Source: Polyangium spumosum (GTDB lineage Bacteria; Myxococcota_A; Polyangia; Polyangiales; Polyangiaceae). Taken from it: a DNA stretch of 64,000 bases. The DNA is taken from contig NZ_WJIE01000019.1 in assembly GCF_009649845.1 (NCBI RefSeq), forward strand, positions 62,001-126,000. Reading direction: 5' to 3'. The stretch's first letter is position 1; each line of letters begins with the position of its first letter. A program made the position numbers and the translations under genes. The notes under the pieces are model-generated. The model was not told the origin of the DNA, searched no databases, and worked only from the letters and a program-made list of their open reading frames with translations. Of the stretch, positions 17,066-25,347 are shown in pieces.

Positions 17066-18211
17066 GTGGCTGACAAGGACGCCGCGGCGAGCCCCGAAGT
17101 GCGAGCCCGCCGCGCATCACGACGCACGCGGCAAAACCTGGCCGTCGCGACGATAACGCTCCTCGTCCCCATCACGGTCGCCCTCGTCCTGCTCGCCGAG
17201 TCCGAGGCGGGCCTCGCGCGGATCGCGCTCTTCAACCTGCACCTCGCCGAGCCACGCGCCGCCCTCGCCGTGGGCTTCGCGATCGGCTTCGCGCTCGCCG
17301 CGACCGCCGGGCTCGCGCGTTTCGTCGCCGATCGGCGCGCCCCGGCGTCGCTCGTCTGCCTGCCGCCCGCGCTGCTCGCCGCGATCACCTTCGCCGCCGG
17401 CCTCTCGTGGCTGCCCGATCCGCTTTCGCCCTTGCCCGACCTCCCCTTCGGCGAGCGCGCGCGCGCCGCGGCCTTCGCGCTCACGGTCCGCGCAGCCGTC
17501 TACGACGCGGGCCTGCTCGCCGCGGCGATCACGCTCGGCGCGGCCGCGCTCGCGCTCCGCCCCGCCCGCGCCACGGCCTCGATCAACAAGGACAAACGCC
17601 CGCTCGCCGCGCTCGTCGTCGCGACGCTCTCGCTCCCGGGCGCGGCGCTCGTGGCGCGTCTGCTCGGCGAGGAGGACCTCGGGCGGTACGCGGTCGGGAG
17701 CTGGGTCGCGGCGTTGCCCGCGGGCATGGGCCTCGTCGCCGTGGTGCTCGGCGCTTCGCGGACGAACCGCGGCGATGGTTACGCCGCCACGCGCCTGCTC
17801 GCCGCGGCGTGCGCGGGCATCGGGGGCGTGCTGCTCGCGGCGCTCGCGCCGGCGATGGGCGAGGCCATCACCCTCTCGACGCCCGGCACCCCCCTGGAAG
17901 AGCTCGCGCGCGCCGCGCACGACCTCCGCGGCAAGAGCCTCGACCTCGCGGCCTCGGGCGTGATCTTCGTGCTTCCGCTCGTCCTCACGACGTTCGCCGC
18001 GATGCCGCCGCGTGGGCTACGAGTGGCCCTCTCCCGCGCGCGCCCTTCCCTGCTTGTGACGCTGCTACTCGCGCTCGCGCCGGCCCTCTTCGTGCTCCCC
18101 ACGCGCGCGGCGCTCAGGCACGTCGAGGCGCTCGCGAACGAGGAGCGCCGCCTCTCCGCGCACCCCGGCGGCCCGGCCGAGCCCCTCGAGCCCTACCCCC
18201 CCGCCCCCTGA
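17066..18211 (+). CDS. Polytopic membrane protein, unknown
   Basis: A 381-residue protein with about eight or nine hydrophobic segments (for example NLAVATITLLVPITVALVLL, AAITLGAAALALRPA and LLVTLLLALAPALFVL). Neither the segments nor the loops show a motif that I recognise. The start is uncertain: GTG at 17066 or TTG at 17012, neither with a good ribosome binding site; the GTG is given because it is the start nearest the first charged segment. The last 19 bases overlap the 3' end of the convergent kinase/phosphatase gene. Confidence 0.7.
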   Translation: MADKDAAASPEVRARRASRRTRQNLAVATITLLVPITVALVLLAESEAGLARIALFNLHLAEPRAALAVGFAIGFALAATAGLARFVADRRAPASLVCLPPALLAAITFAAGLSWLPDPLSPLPDLPFGERARAAAFALTVRAAVYDAGLLAAAITLGAAALALRPARATASINKDKRPLAALVVATLSLPGAALVARLLGEEDLGRYAVGSWVAALPAGMGLVAVVLGASRTNRGDGYAATRLLAAACAGIGGVLLAALAPAMGEAITLSTPGTPLEELARAAHDLRGKSLDLAASGVIFVLPLVLTTFAAMPPRGLRVALSRARPSLLVTLLLALAPALFVLPTRAALRHVEALANEERRLSAHPGGPAEPLEPYPPAP

Positions 18212-19482
18212 TCCTCCACGTGTGGCGGCAACGCGAACCGCTTCTCCTCGCAGCCGTACGCCGTCGGCGTCAACTGGATCACCGTGTGTAGCGGCACGCT
18301 GATCGACGGACACTCGCCCGGCGGCCGGTCCATCAGGTACGCGTAAATCGACCGGAGCACCGCCTGGTGCGCGATCACCAGCGTCGGCGAGCGCTGGCGC
18401 TCGAGCTGGATGATCAGCGGGTCGAGCCGCTGGATCACGTCCTCGTACGATTCCCCGCGGGGATAACGATACCGGAATTTGTCGGCGCTCCGCGCGGCCC
18501 ACACGTCCGGCATCTCGATCCGCACCTGGTCGTACGTCATCCCGTCGCAGACCCCCGCGTCGATCTCGTCGAGCGCGCGCCACGTCCGCGGCGAGCGCGT
18601 GATCTTCGTCGCCGTCTGGATCGTCCGCCGGAGCGTGCTCGTCCAGACCGCGACCTCCTGATCCCGCTTCGCGTTCTTCCGAACGAACTCCGCCAGGTGC
18701 TTCGCGTACTCCTCGCCCGCCGGCGAGAGCTCGGGGTCGCCGCCGATGCGGCCGTGCTGGTTGTAGGCGCTCTGCCCGTGCCGCGTCAGCCATATCGGCC
18801 GCGGCGAGACGTGCAGGTCGATGAGCAGCGGCGCCAGGCGCGCGGGCAGATAGCCGTGGATCCGGTTCAGGATCACCTGCCGGCCGACGTCGATGATCTT
18901 GATGTAGCTCTGGTTCGGATCGTCGAGCGTCTCGTACATGGACTCGTAGTGGGCGATGCGCCGCAGGAAGTCCTGCGCCGCCGCGTCCGGGTCCATGTCC
19001 ACGTAGTCGGGTGATTTGAGCTTCGTGTCGCGGACGTTCGCCTCGATCACCGCCGGGTCGTTGCAGAACGACTCGATGAAGACGACCGGCAGCCCCTCCT
19101 TGCGACACCGCTCCTCGACGAAGCGCCTTCGCTCCTTCGTGCTGTTCGTCGCGTCGAAGATGCCGACCTCGCCGCCCTCGCGCAGCCAGGCGAGCATGTC
19201 GTCGAGCGCCGTCATGGCGAGGTCGTGCAGGACCTGCCGGCCCTCCTTGTTCGTCGGCGCGAAAAAATCCGCAGGCTGGCTCGCCCCGATCTGCCGGCGG
19301 CGGTAGCTGCCCACGTTGAACACGCGGGTCGGATGGCCGAGCCAGCTCAGGTAACGCGCCACGCGGCGCCCGATGTACGTCTTTCCCCGCGCGGGGAGGC
19401 CGACCATGGACAGAACGGTCGTCGCCTTGTCTCGCTCGCCCGGCACCCTTTTGCTCCGTACCCCCGACACGGCACGCTCCAT
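18193..19482 (-). CDS. 6-phosphofructo-2-kinase / fructose-2,6-bisphosphatase homologue
   Basis: A 429-residue bifunctional protein very close in layout to the animal and fungal enzyme. Residues 20-225 form the kinase, with Walker A GLPARGKT (Lys34), FNVGSYRR, FDATNSTKERR, FIESFCNDP and LKSPDYVDMDP. Residues 230-420 form the phosphatase, with LTRHGQS (His235), GRIGGD, LDEIDAGVCDGMTY, YRYPRGESYEDVI and VIAHQAVLR (His372). In eukaryotes this enzyme makes and destroys fructose 2,6-bisphosphate, the controller of glycolysis; that signal is not established in bacteria. The ATG lies 6 bases after the stop of the double radical SAM gene, so the two form an operon. That context leaves open a role on another phosphosugar. 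Its 3' end overlaps the convergent membrane protein gene. Confidence 0.85.
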   Translation of the reverse strand: MERAVSGVRSKRVPGERDKATTVLSMVGLPARGKTYIGRRVARYLSWLGHPTRVFNVGSYRRRQIGASQPADFFAPTNKEGRQVLHDLAMTALDDMLAWLREGGEVGIFDATNSTKERRRFVEERCRKEGLPVVFIESFCNDPAVIEANVRDTKLKSPDYVDMDPDAAAQDFLRRIAHYESMYETLDDPNQSYIKIIDVGRQVILNRIHGYLPARLAPLLIDLHVSPRPIWLTRHGQSAYNQHGRIGGDPELSPAGEEYAKHLAEFVRKNAKRDQEVAVWTSTLRRTIQTATKITRSPRTWRALDEIDAGVCDGMTYDQVRIEMPDVWAARSADKFRYRYPRGESYEDVIQRLDPLIIQLERQRSPTLVIAHQAVLRSIYAYLMDRPPGECPSISVPLHTVIQLTPTAYGCEEKRFALPPHVEDQGAGG

Positions 19483-19488
19483 ACCGCC

Positions 19489-21324
19489 CTACGAGGGAGG
19501 CGGGAAGGACGAATGCGCTCCACGCACGACCGCTCTCGCCTCCGCCGTTCCATGAAGCTCGGCATAACTCCGCCGAAACCCGAAGCAGCGTGTATTCAGC
19601 TCACACCGCCCGCACGCTTCGGCGCGGACGAACTCGCCCCCGTCGTGCCCCGCGGGGATCTCGGCGAGGTCGAAGAAACCACGCGGATCGACGGGCGCGA
19701 GGCAGAGCGGGATCCCGCACATCGACTCGAACCCGAGCACGGAAATGCCGGCCGCGCGCGCGATCTCGAGGCCCTCTCGCATCGCGGGCAAGAGATCGCC
19801 GTACCGCGGGATCAGGCTCTCCGTGCGGGGCACGAGGTCGGTGAACCCTCCGACGACCGAGACGTTGATCTGCGCGGCCGGCCAGCGCGCCGCGACGAGG
19901 CGCACGAAATCCGGGAAATCCGCCCTGTTCGGCGCGCAAAAGACGAAGTTCAGCCGGACCTGGATCTTCGTCTGCGCGAGCGCGTCGAGGCCCCGCGCCG
20001 TCTTCTCGAACGTGCCCGGCGCGCGCGTGATCACGTCCGAGACCTCGGCGCGTGATCCGTGCAGCGACACGAACGCCACATCGAGCCCGGCCTCTTCGAG
20101 GCTGCGCGTGAGCCCCGCGTCGGCGAGGCGCACCGCGTTCGTCTGCAGCTCCACGGTGATCGCGCCCTCACGCTTCGCGAGCTCGACGTACGCGAGGAGG
20201 CGGCCGTTCAAGGTCGGCTCGCCGCCCGAGATCTGCAACACGCCGCCCGCGCGGCCGACCTCGAGGATGGCGCGGCGCACGTCCTCCTCTTCGGGCGCCG
20301 GCAGGTGCGTCGAGACGAAGCAGAAATCGCAGGCCTGGTTGCACTGGAACTGGATCCGCACGATGTACGAGGGCACGAGGTGACCGTCGGGCGTGCGGTG
20401 GACGTCACGCGTGACGAGCTCGCGATCGATCTGCTCGCGGATCGACGAGATCACCGTGAGCTTGCGGCGGACCCGGTCCTCCGTGAGGGGACGGAAGCGC
20501 GACGCGGGTTCACGCGAGAGGAGCGGGCTCGGCACGCCGGGGCAACGATCCGCGACGACACACGTGCTGCACGCGGCGACGCGCGCGTGGCCCGGGCGCG
20601 TGGCGCCGCCGGGGCTCAACGCGTAGAGGTGCGCGAGGCGCGCGGGGCGCTCGAACGAGCAAGGAGGGATCGCCGCGCCGGGGTCGAGCGAGAGCGGGAT
20701 CGCGGCCTCACGCGCGGCTTGATCGAGCCGCTCGAGCGCGCGCGCGGCGCCTTCGAGGGGCGCGAGCGTCGCGGGATCGGGCGCGTCCACGGGGACCGAG
20801 GCGACGAGGCGCGAGACCGGGAGATCCGCGGCGCGCAGGCGGCCCGGGATCGACGCGACGAGCTCGAGGTTCTCCCGGACGATCGGCGTCGCGATCTCGA
20901 GCGGGATCCCCGCCGCGACGAGGGCACGCGCGCCCGCGAGCGTGGCGGAGAACCCGCCCTCGTCCCGCGTGATCACGTCCGCCTCGGGGCCAAACGCCGG
21001 CATGTGCACGCGCGCGATCGAGAGGCCCGCGTCCACGAGGGAGCGCGCGAGGCTCTCCGTGACGAGCGCCGCGTTCGTCTCCAGCACGACGCGCTCGGCC
21101 CCGCGCGCGCGGGCGTGCTTCACGAGGGCGGCGAGGTCCCGGCGCATCGTGGGTTCGCCGCCCGTCAGGACGACCTCGCGCGCGCCCTCCGCGAGCGCGG
21201 CGTCGATGCGGGCGAGCACGGACCTCGGGCGAACGAGCTCCGGCCGCTCGGCCGGTCTTCGCGCCGAGCAGAAGCTGCAACCCTGGTTGCAGGTCTCGTT
21301 GGTGAGCACCCGCGCGACGCGCAT
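19489..21324 (-). CDS. Double radical SAM protein with two Cys-rich auxiliary regions
   Basis: A 611-residue protein with two complete radical SAM modules in tandem. The first has CNQGCSFC (Cys12, 16, 19) and TGGEPT; it ends in a Cys cluster CSTCVVADRC. The second has CNQACDFC (Cys328, 332, 335) and SGGEPT, and ends with CGIPLC and CGRCELNTRC. Each CX3CX2C set should hold a 4Fe-4S cluster that cleaves SAM, and the later cysteines resemble SPASM/Twitch auxiliary clusters. Two modules in one chain suggest a two-step or substrate-channelling reaction; the substrate is unknown. The start at 21324 is the ATG nearest the conserved core; 21333 or 21336 are alternatives. It is divergent from another double radical SAM gene with about 60 bases between them, and co-transcribed with the kinase/phosphatase gene. 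Confidence 0.85.
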   Translation of the reverse strand: MRVARVLTNETCNQGCSFCSARRPAERPELVRPRSVLARIDAALAEGAREVVLTGGEPTMRRDLAALVKHARARGAERVVLETNAALVTESLARSLVDAGLSIARVHMPAFGPEADVITRDEGGFSATLAGARALVAAGIPLEIATPIVRENLELVASIPGRLRAADLPVSRLVASVPVDAPDPATLAPLEGAARALERLDQAAREAAIPLSLDPGAAIPPCSFERPARLAHLYALSPGGATRPGHARVAACSTCVVADRCPGVPSPLLSREPASRFRPLTEDRVRRKLTVISSIREQIDRELVTRDVHRTPDGHLVPSYIVRIQFQCNQACDFCFVSTHLPAPEEEDVRRAILEVGRAGGVLQISGGEPTLNGRLLAYVELAKREGAITVELQTNAVRLADAGLTRSLEEAGLDVAFVSLHGSRAEVSDVITRAPGTFEKTARGLDALAQTKIQVRLNFVFCAPNRADFPDFVRLVAARWPAAQINVSVVGGFTDLVPRTESLIPRYGDLLPAMREGLEIARAAGISVLGFESMCGIPLCLAPVDPRGFFDLAEIPAGHDGGEFVRAEACGRCELNTRCFGFRRSYAELHGTAEARAVVRGAHSSFPPPS

Positions 21325-21385
21325 CGAGGGCATCATCCTACCCCAAGCCCGTGCCTCTTGCGCGCGACCTCTGCTGCGGCGAAGA

Positions 21386-24300
21386 ATGCGGGTACGCATG
21401 AGCCCCCGCGCCGGCACGACCGACACGAGCCTCTTGCTCGCGCCGGGTTGCAACCTCGCTTGCCCCGTCTGTGATTGCCGCGGCAAACCGGCCGACCTCG
21501 GCACGCGGCAGCGCGAGCTCCGGCGCGGCGGCGGCGTGCTCGAGCTGCGCGGAGAAGCTTCACGCCTGAAGGATCTCGGCGAGGCCGTACGAGCCGCGCG
21601 TGACGCGGGCTGGGGCGCGGTGTACGCGCGGACGAACGGCGTGGCCTACGCCGCGCAGGGGCGCGCCGAGGAGCTCCGCGCCGCGGGCCTCACGGGCGTC
21701 GTGTTGTTCCTCGCGAGCGACCGGGCGGCCGTACACGACGCGATCGCCCGCGTGCGTGGCGCCTTCTCCGCGGGGCTCGCGGGCCTCGGCGCGATCGCGG
21801 CGACCGGGCTCGACGTCGTGTTCGAGGTGCCGGTGCTCGACCCGTCGATCCAGGATCTCCGCGGGACGATCGCGCTGCTCGCGACCACGGCGCCGAGCAC
21901 GCGTCGCGTCCGCCTGTACACGCCCTCCGCGCTCCGCCCCGTGGATGGTCGCACGCCGCGTGAGCTCTCGCCGCCGCGCTGGGATCGAGCGCGGGAGGCG
22001 CTGCTCGCGGCGATCACGTTCGCCCGCGAAAGAGGCCTCGAGATCACGTTGACCGAGCGGGACGGCATCCCGCTCTGCGCCGTCGCGACGAAGGACCCCG
22101 ACGGCTCGGTCGTGATCCCCGAGCGCCTGCTCGCGGATCGCGGCGGCCGGCCGATCCCGCGCCACGCCACCTCCTCGCTCGCGCCGAGCTGCGAGGCTTC
22201 TTGCGGCGCCTCGCGCGCCTGTCCTGGCACGACGACGCTCTACCTCGCCACGCACGGCGCCGCGGGTTTGTCCCCCTTGCCTCGCGCCCCGCAGCAGCGC
22301 CCGCGCGAGCGCTGGGACGAGACCCGGAAAAACGCGGCGCGCGCGGCCTTCTTCACCGTCCTTCGGCCCACGGTCCACTGCAACCAGGACTGCTGGTTCT
22401 GCAGCGCGAACGAGACCTCGCACAACGTCGAGGAGGATCCGGGCCGGATGATGCGCAGGATCGCGCGGCTCGGCCGGACGGGCGTCGAGCAGATCTCGTT
22501 CAGCGGCGGCGAACCCACGCTCTCGCGCCACCTCGTCGATTACGTCTCCGTCGCCAAGCGGACCGGCGTCCGCAGCATCGAGCTCGTCACGAACGCCGTC
22601 CTCCTCGACAAACCCGAGAAGGTCGACGCGCTCGTCCGCGCGGGCCTCACGAACGTCTTCGTCTCGCTGCACGCGCACGACGAGGCGCTCGCGCGGCAGA
22701 TGACCCGCAAGATGGGCGACCACGCGCGCACCCTGCGGGCCTTGCACCTCTTCGCGCGCCACGACGAGCTCCGGCTCGACGTGAACCACGTCGTCTCCGC
22801 GCAGAACTTCCGCCACCTCGTGCGCTTCGTCGAGTGGATACACGCCGAGTTCGGCGCGCGGATCGGCATCTCGTTCGCGTACGTCACGCCGCAATACAAG
22901 GCCCTCGAGCGCCTCGCCGACCACGTCCCGCGTTTCTCGGACGTCATGCCCTACCTGAAGCGCGCGATCGCGCGGGCGAGCGAGCTCGGCGTCGAGGTCG
23001 TGGTCGGCTCGCGCCAGGGCGTGCCGCCGTGCCAGCTCGAAGAGATGATGCCGTGGAGCGACGTGCTCGTCTCCTTGAGCGGCGCGCTGACGGAGGACCT
23101 CCCGCAGAAGCAAAAAGGCCCGGCCTGCGCCGATTGCCGCTTCGACCTCGTGTGCACGGGCGTGTGGAAGCCTTATGCGGCGGTCTTCGGCACGGGTGAG
23201 CTCCGGGCGATCCCCGGCGAGAAGATCACGCCCGAGAAATGCCTGAACGAGCCACGTATCGCCCGCTTCCGGCCCGGGATCGATCGCCTCGACGAGCTGC
23301 GCTTCGGCGACGGCCGCGTCCCGCACAGCGCCGAGATCCCGCTCCCCGAAGCGCCCCGCGAGCGTGTCCACCTGCCCGTGGCCCCGACCGAAGCCACGTC
23401 GCCGGCCCTGCGCGTCGCGATCGTCGGCACGGGCCGGCGCGGCCTCGCCTTCGCGAAGGCCCTGGAGCAAGCGGGCGGGTTCGTCCTCTCGGGCATCACC
23501 TCGCCACACGCGCCCGACAAGGACCTGCCGGAGATCGCGGCCGATGTTCCACGCGCGCGCTCGCTCGCCGAGCTCTGCGCGCGCGCCCCGATCGACGCCG
23601 TCATCGTCGCCACGAGCACGCGCGAGCACGCGGAGATCACGCGCGACGCGCTCGCCCGGGGCCTGCCCTGCCTCGTGGAAAAACCGCTCGGCGCGACGCT
23701 CGCGGAGGCCGAAGCGCTCGCCGCCGAGGCCAAGGAGCGCATCACGGTGGCGCAGCAGCTCCGCGCGGCGGGCGGGCTCGAAGAGGTCCTCTCGGTGCTC
23801 GCGGATCGGAGCGGGGCCACGCGTCCCGTCGAAATCGAGGTCATCCATCGAGCGACGCCCTCCTCGCCCGCGAGCTTGCACGCGTGGTCGCGCACCGCGC
23901 TTTACGAGCTCCTGATTCACCTCGGCGACCTCGCGCGCGCCGTGGCCGGCGAGGACCTGCGGGTGCGAAAGGCCTCGGCCAAGGGCGGCGGCAGGCCCGA
24001 GCGCGTGACCGTCCGCGCGCGTGGACAAGGCCCTCTGCAGCCCGACGTGACGATCGAGCTCTTGCTCGCCGAGGTCGCGGACGCGCTCGAAGTACGCGCG
24101 CGCCTCGCCGATGGAAGGCGTGTGTCGTGGATACGGTCCGAGGGCCGGGACCTCGTGGAGGTGAGCGACGCCGGCGGCAAACGGACCCGCACGCCGCCGC
24201 GCGGCGGCGACCTCGCGCGCCTCTGCGTCGCGTTCCGGGAGAGCGTCCTCCGCGGCGATCGGCCGAAGGTCACGGCGGAGGACGGCGCGCGCGCGATGCG

Positions 24301-24409
24301 GCTCGCCGCGGAGGTGATCACAGCGCTGGAGGCCTCCGGTGCGCCGTTTGATCGTGCCGCCGAGCCGAAGCGCGTGGCCTCGGTCCCGCTCCGGGATCGG
24401 GTCGGCTGA
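21386..24409 (+). CDS. Two radical SAM domains fused to a Gfo/Idh/MocA oxidoreductase
   Basis: A 1007-residue three-part enzyme. Module one has CNLACPVC (Cys22, 26, 29), but its GGEPT motif is degraded to LRGEAS; it ends with CEASCGASRAC. Module two has CNQDCWFC (Cys332, 336, 339), SGGEPTLSRH, and ends with GVPPC and CADCRFDLVC. From residue 675 there is a Rossmann fold (RVAIVGTGRRG), then VEKPLG and YELLIHLGDLA, the conserved Lys and His/Asp of Gfo/Idh/MocA enzymes, which oxidise or reduce sugars using NAD(P). The order suggests radical chemistry followed by redox on the same substrate, probably a sugar or cyclitol; this is inference. ATG at 21386 or 21398 could start it. The nearest genes are the divergent double radical SAM gene and, downstream, degraded gene remnants. 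Confidence 0.85.
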   Translation: MRVRMSPRAGTTDTSLLLAPGCNLACPVCDCRGKPADLGTRQRELRRGGGVLELRGEASRLKDLGEAVRAARDAGWGAVYARTNGVAYAAQGRAEELRAAGLTGVVLFLASDRAAVHDAIARVRGAFSAGLAGLGAIAATGLDVVFEVPVLDPSIQDLRGTIALLATTAPSTRRVRLYTPSALRPVDGRTPRELSPPRWDRAREALLAAITFARERGLEITLTERDGIPLCAVATKDPDGSVVIPERLLADRGGRPIPRHATSSLAPSCEASCGASRACPGTTTLYLATHGAAGLSPLPRAPQQRPRERWDETRKNAARAAFFTVLRPTVHCNQDCWFCSANETSHNVEEDPGRMMRRIARLGRTGVEQISFSGGEPTLSRHLVDYVSVAKRTGVRSIELVTNAVLLDKPEKVDALVRAGLTNVFVSLHAHDEALARQMTRKMGDHARTLRALHLFARHDELRLDVNHVVSAQNFRHLVRFVEWIHAEFGARIGISFAYVTPQYKALERLADHVPRFSDVMPYLKRAIARASELGVEVVVGSRQGVPPCQLEEMMPWSDVLVSLSGALTEDLPQKQKGPACADCRFDLVCTGVWKPYAAVFGTGELRAIPGEKITPEKCLNEPRIARFRPGIDRLDELRFGDGRVPHSAEIPLPEAPRERVHLPVAPTEATSPALRVAIVGTGRRGLAFAKALEQAGGFVLSGITSPHAPDKDLPEIAADVPRARSLAELCARAPIDAVIVATSTREHAEITRDALARGLPCLVEKPLGATLAEAEALAAEAKERITVAQQLRAAGGLEEVLSVLADRSGATRPVEIEVIHRATPSSPASLHAWSRTALYELLIHLGDLARAVAGEDLRVRKASAKGGGRPERVTVRARGQGPLQPDVTIELLLAEVADALEVRARLADGRRVSWIRSEGRDLVEVSDAGGKRTRTPPRGGDLARLCVAFRESVLRGDRPKVTAEDGARAMRLAAEVITALEASGAPFDRAAEPKRVASVPLRDRVG

Positions 24410-24416
24410 CGAGGCT

Positions 24417-24597
24417 TCACGCCCCGAGCTCGATCTCCACGACCCCCACGTTCGACGTCACGAGCCCATCCCGGTCCACGTCGTGTCCACGCTCGCGCCC
24501 GTGTCGTAATCGATCGTGTGCAGGATCCCGAAAGAGGCGATCGCCGCGTACACGGCGCGTTTCTCGGGATCCCAGTCGCATCCCCAGGAGAAGCCGA
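24417..24597 (-). pseudogene. C-terminal remnant of an unknown gene, frameshifted
   Basis: Read on the minus strand, one frame gives GFSWGCDWDPEKRAVYAAIA... up to IDYDTG, and after a frame change the next gives DVDRDGLVTSNVGVVEIELG ending in a stop at 24417. Both pieces look like protein, and neither has a start. The remnant ends exactly where the epimerase fragment on the other strand begins. The parent family is not recognised; the style suggests a beta-propeller C-terminus. Confidence 0.4.
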
Positions 24598-24811
24598 GGC
24601 GGGGCTCCGCTCGTTCGATCGGACGATGCCCGAGGAGATCAACCGCGTGGTCACGGACGGCGTCGCCGACCTCCTGCTCACCTCATCGATCGACGCCGAG
24701 GCGAACCTCCTGCGCGAAGGCACGCCACGCGAGCGCATCCGCTTCGTCGGCAACGTGATGATCGCCGCGCTGCACGCCGCGCTGCCGCGCGCTCGAGAGC
24801 ACGGCCTCGTG
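24596..24811 (+). pseudogene. UDP-N-acetylglucosamine 2-epimerase fragment
   Basis: About 70 codons match the middle of WecB-type epimerases: EAGLRSFDRTMPEEINRVVT, then DLLLTSSIDAEANLLREG, and RIRFVGNVMIAAL. In intact enzymes (about 370 residues) this block begins near residue 110, so the first third and the last half are missing. There is no start codon or ribosome binding site. The matching begins abruptly at the conserved Glu of the HVEAGLRS motif and fades after NVMIAALHAALPR. It is a dead fragment of a sugar-nucleotide enzyme, perhaps left from a former polysaccharide locus. Confidence 0.65.
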
Positions 24812-24997
24812 GAGTGCGCCGAGACGAATCGCTTCGGCCGCAAGGACATCCCGAACGTCACCACGAAGGGCCTGCTCACGCCGAAGCGCAACTTGCCGCG
24901 TCCGCTCGTCCAGCACCTCGCGAGCACGGTCCTCGGCGCGCTCGCCGACGGGGTGCGCCATCGCGCGCGCGAGCACGAACGCAAACGGAGCCCCCGC

Positions 24998-25346
24998 ATG
25001 AGCCGCGCCGCGGCCACCTCCGGCCCCGCGGAGTGGATCTGCTACGCCGCCTCGGCGCTGCCGGGTGTCTGCCTCGCCCTCGCCACGCGCGCCGGCATCG
25101 TCGGCGAGACGGCCGCGCTGTACGTCTTTTCCTCGAGCTTCGTCGGCCTGAACCTCGCGCACATGGCGGCCACCTGGTCCCGCTGTATGCCCTCGCGAGC
25201 GGGCATTATGTTCAATATCTGTATTTCCTCCCTGGGCCGCGGCCATGATCGGCGTCAACCTCGCCCATTACTGGTTCGACCACCGCATCTGGCGTGTCCG
25301 CCCCGCCCCCTCCGGCGCGAGCCCGGCGCTGCCCGAGCCCGCCTGA
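24998..25346 (+). pseudogene. Membrane protein gene broken by frameshifts
   Basis: The 5' end looks like a real gene: ATG at 24998 with GGAG 7 bases before it, then two hydrophobic segments (WICYAASALPGVCLALATRA and ALYVFSSSFVGLNLAHMAAT). Near 25190 the coding sense moves to another frame (GHYVQYLYFLPG), and near 25228 to the third frame (AMIGVNLAHYWFDHRIWRVR), which ends at a stop at 25344-25346. The product is shorter than a normal polytopic protein, so an internal deletion probably accompanies the frameshifts. The family is not identified. Its stop is one base from that of the convergent HTTM-like gene. Confidence 0.5.
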
Positions 25347-25347
25347 T

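Noticed and set aside
24683-25258. Minus-strand frame across the dead-gene region
   Set aside because: Product is Arg/Gly/Ala-rich without structure; plus-strand remnants explain the region better.
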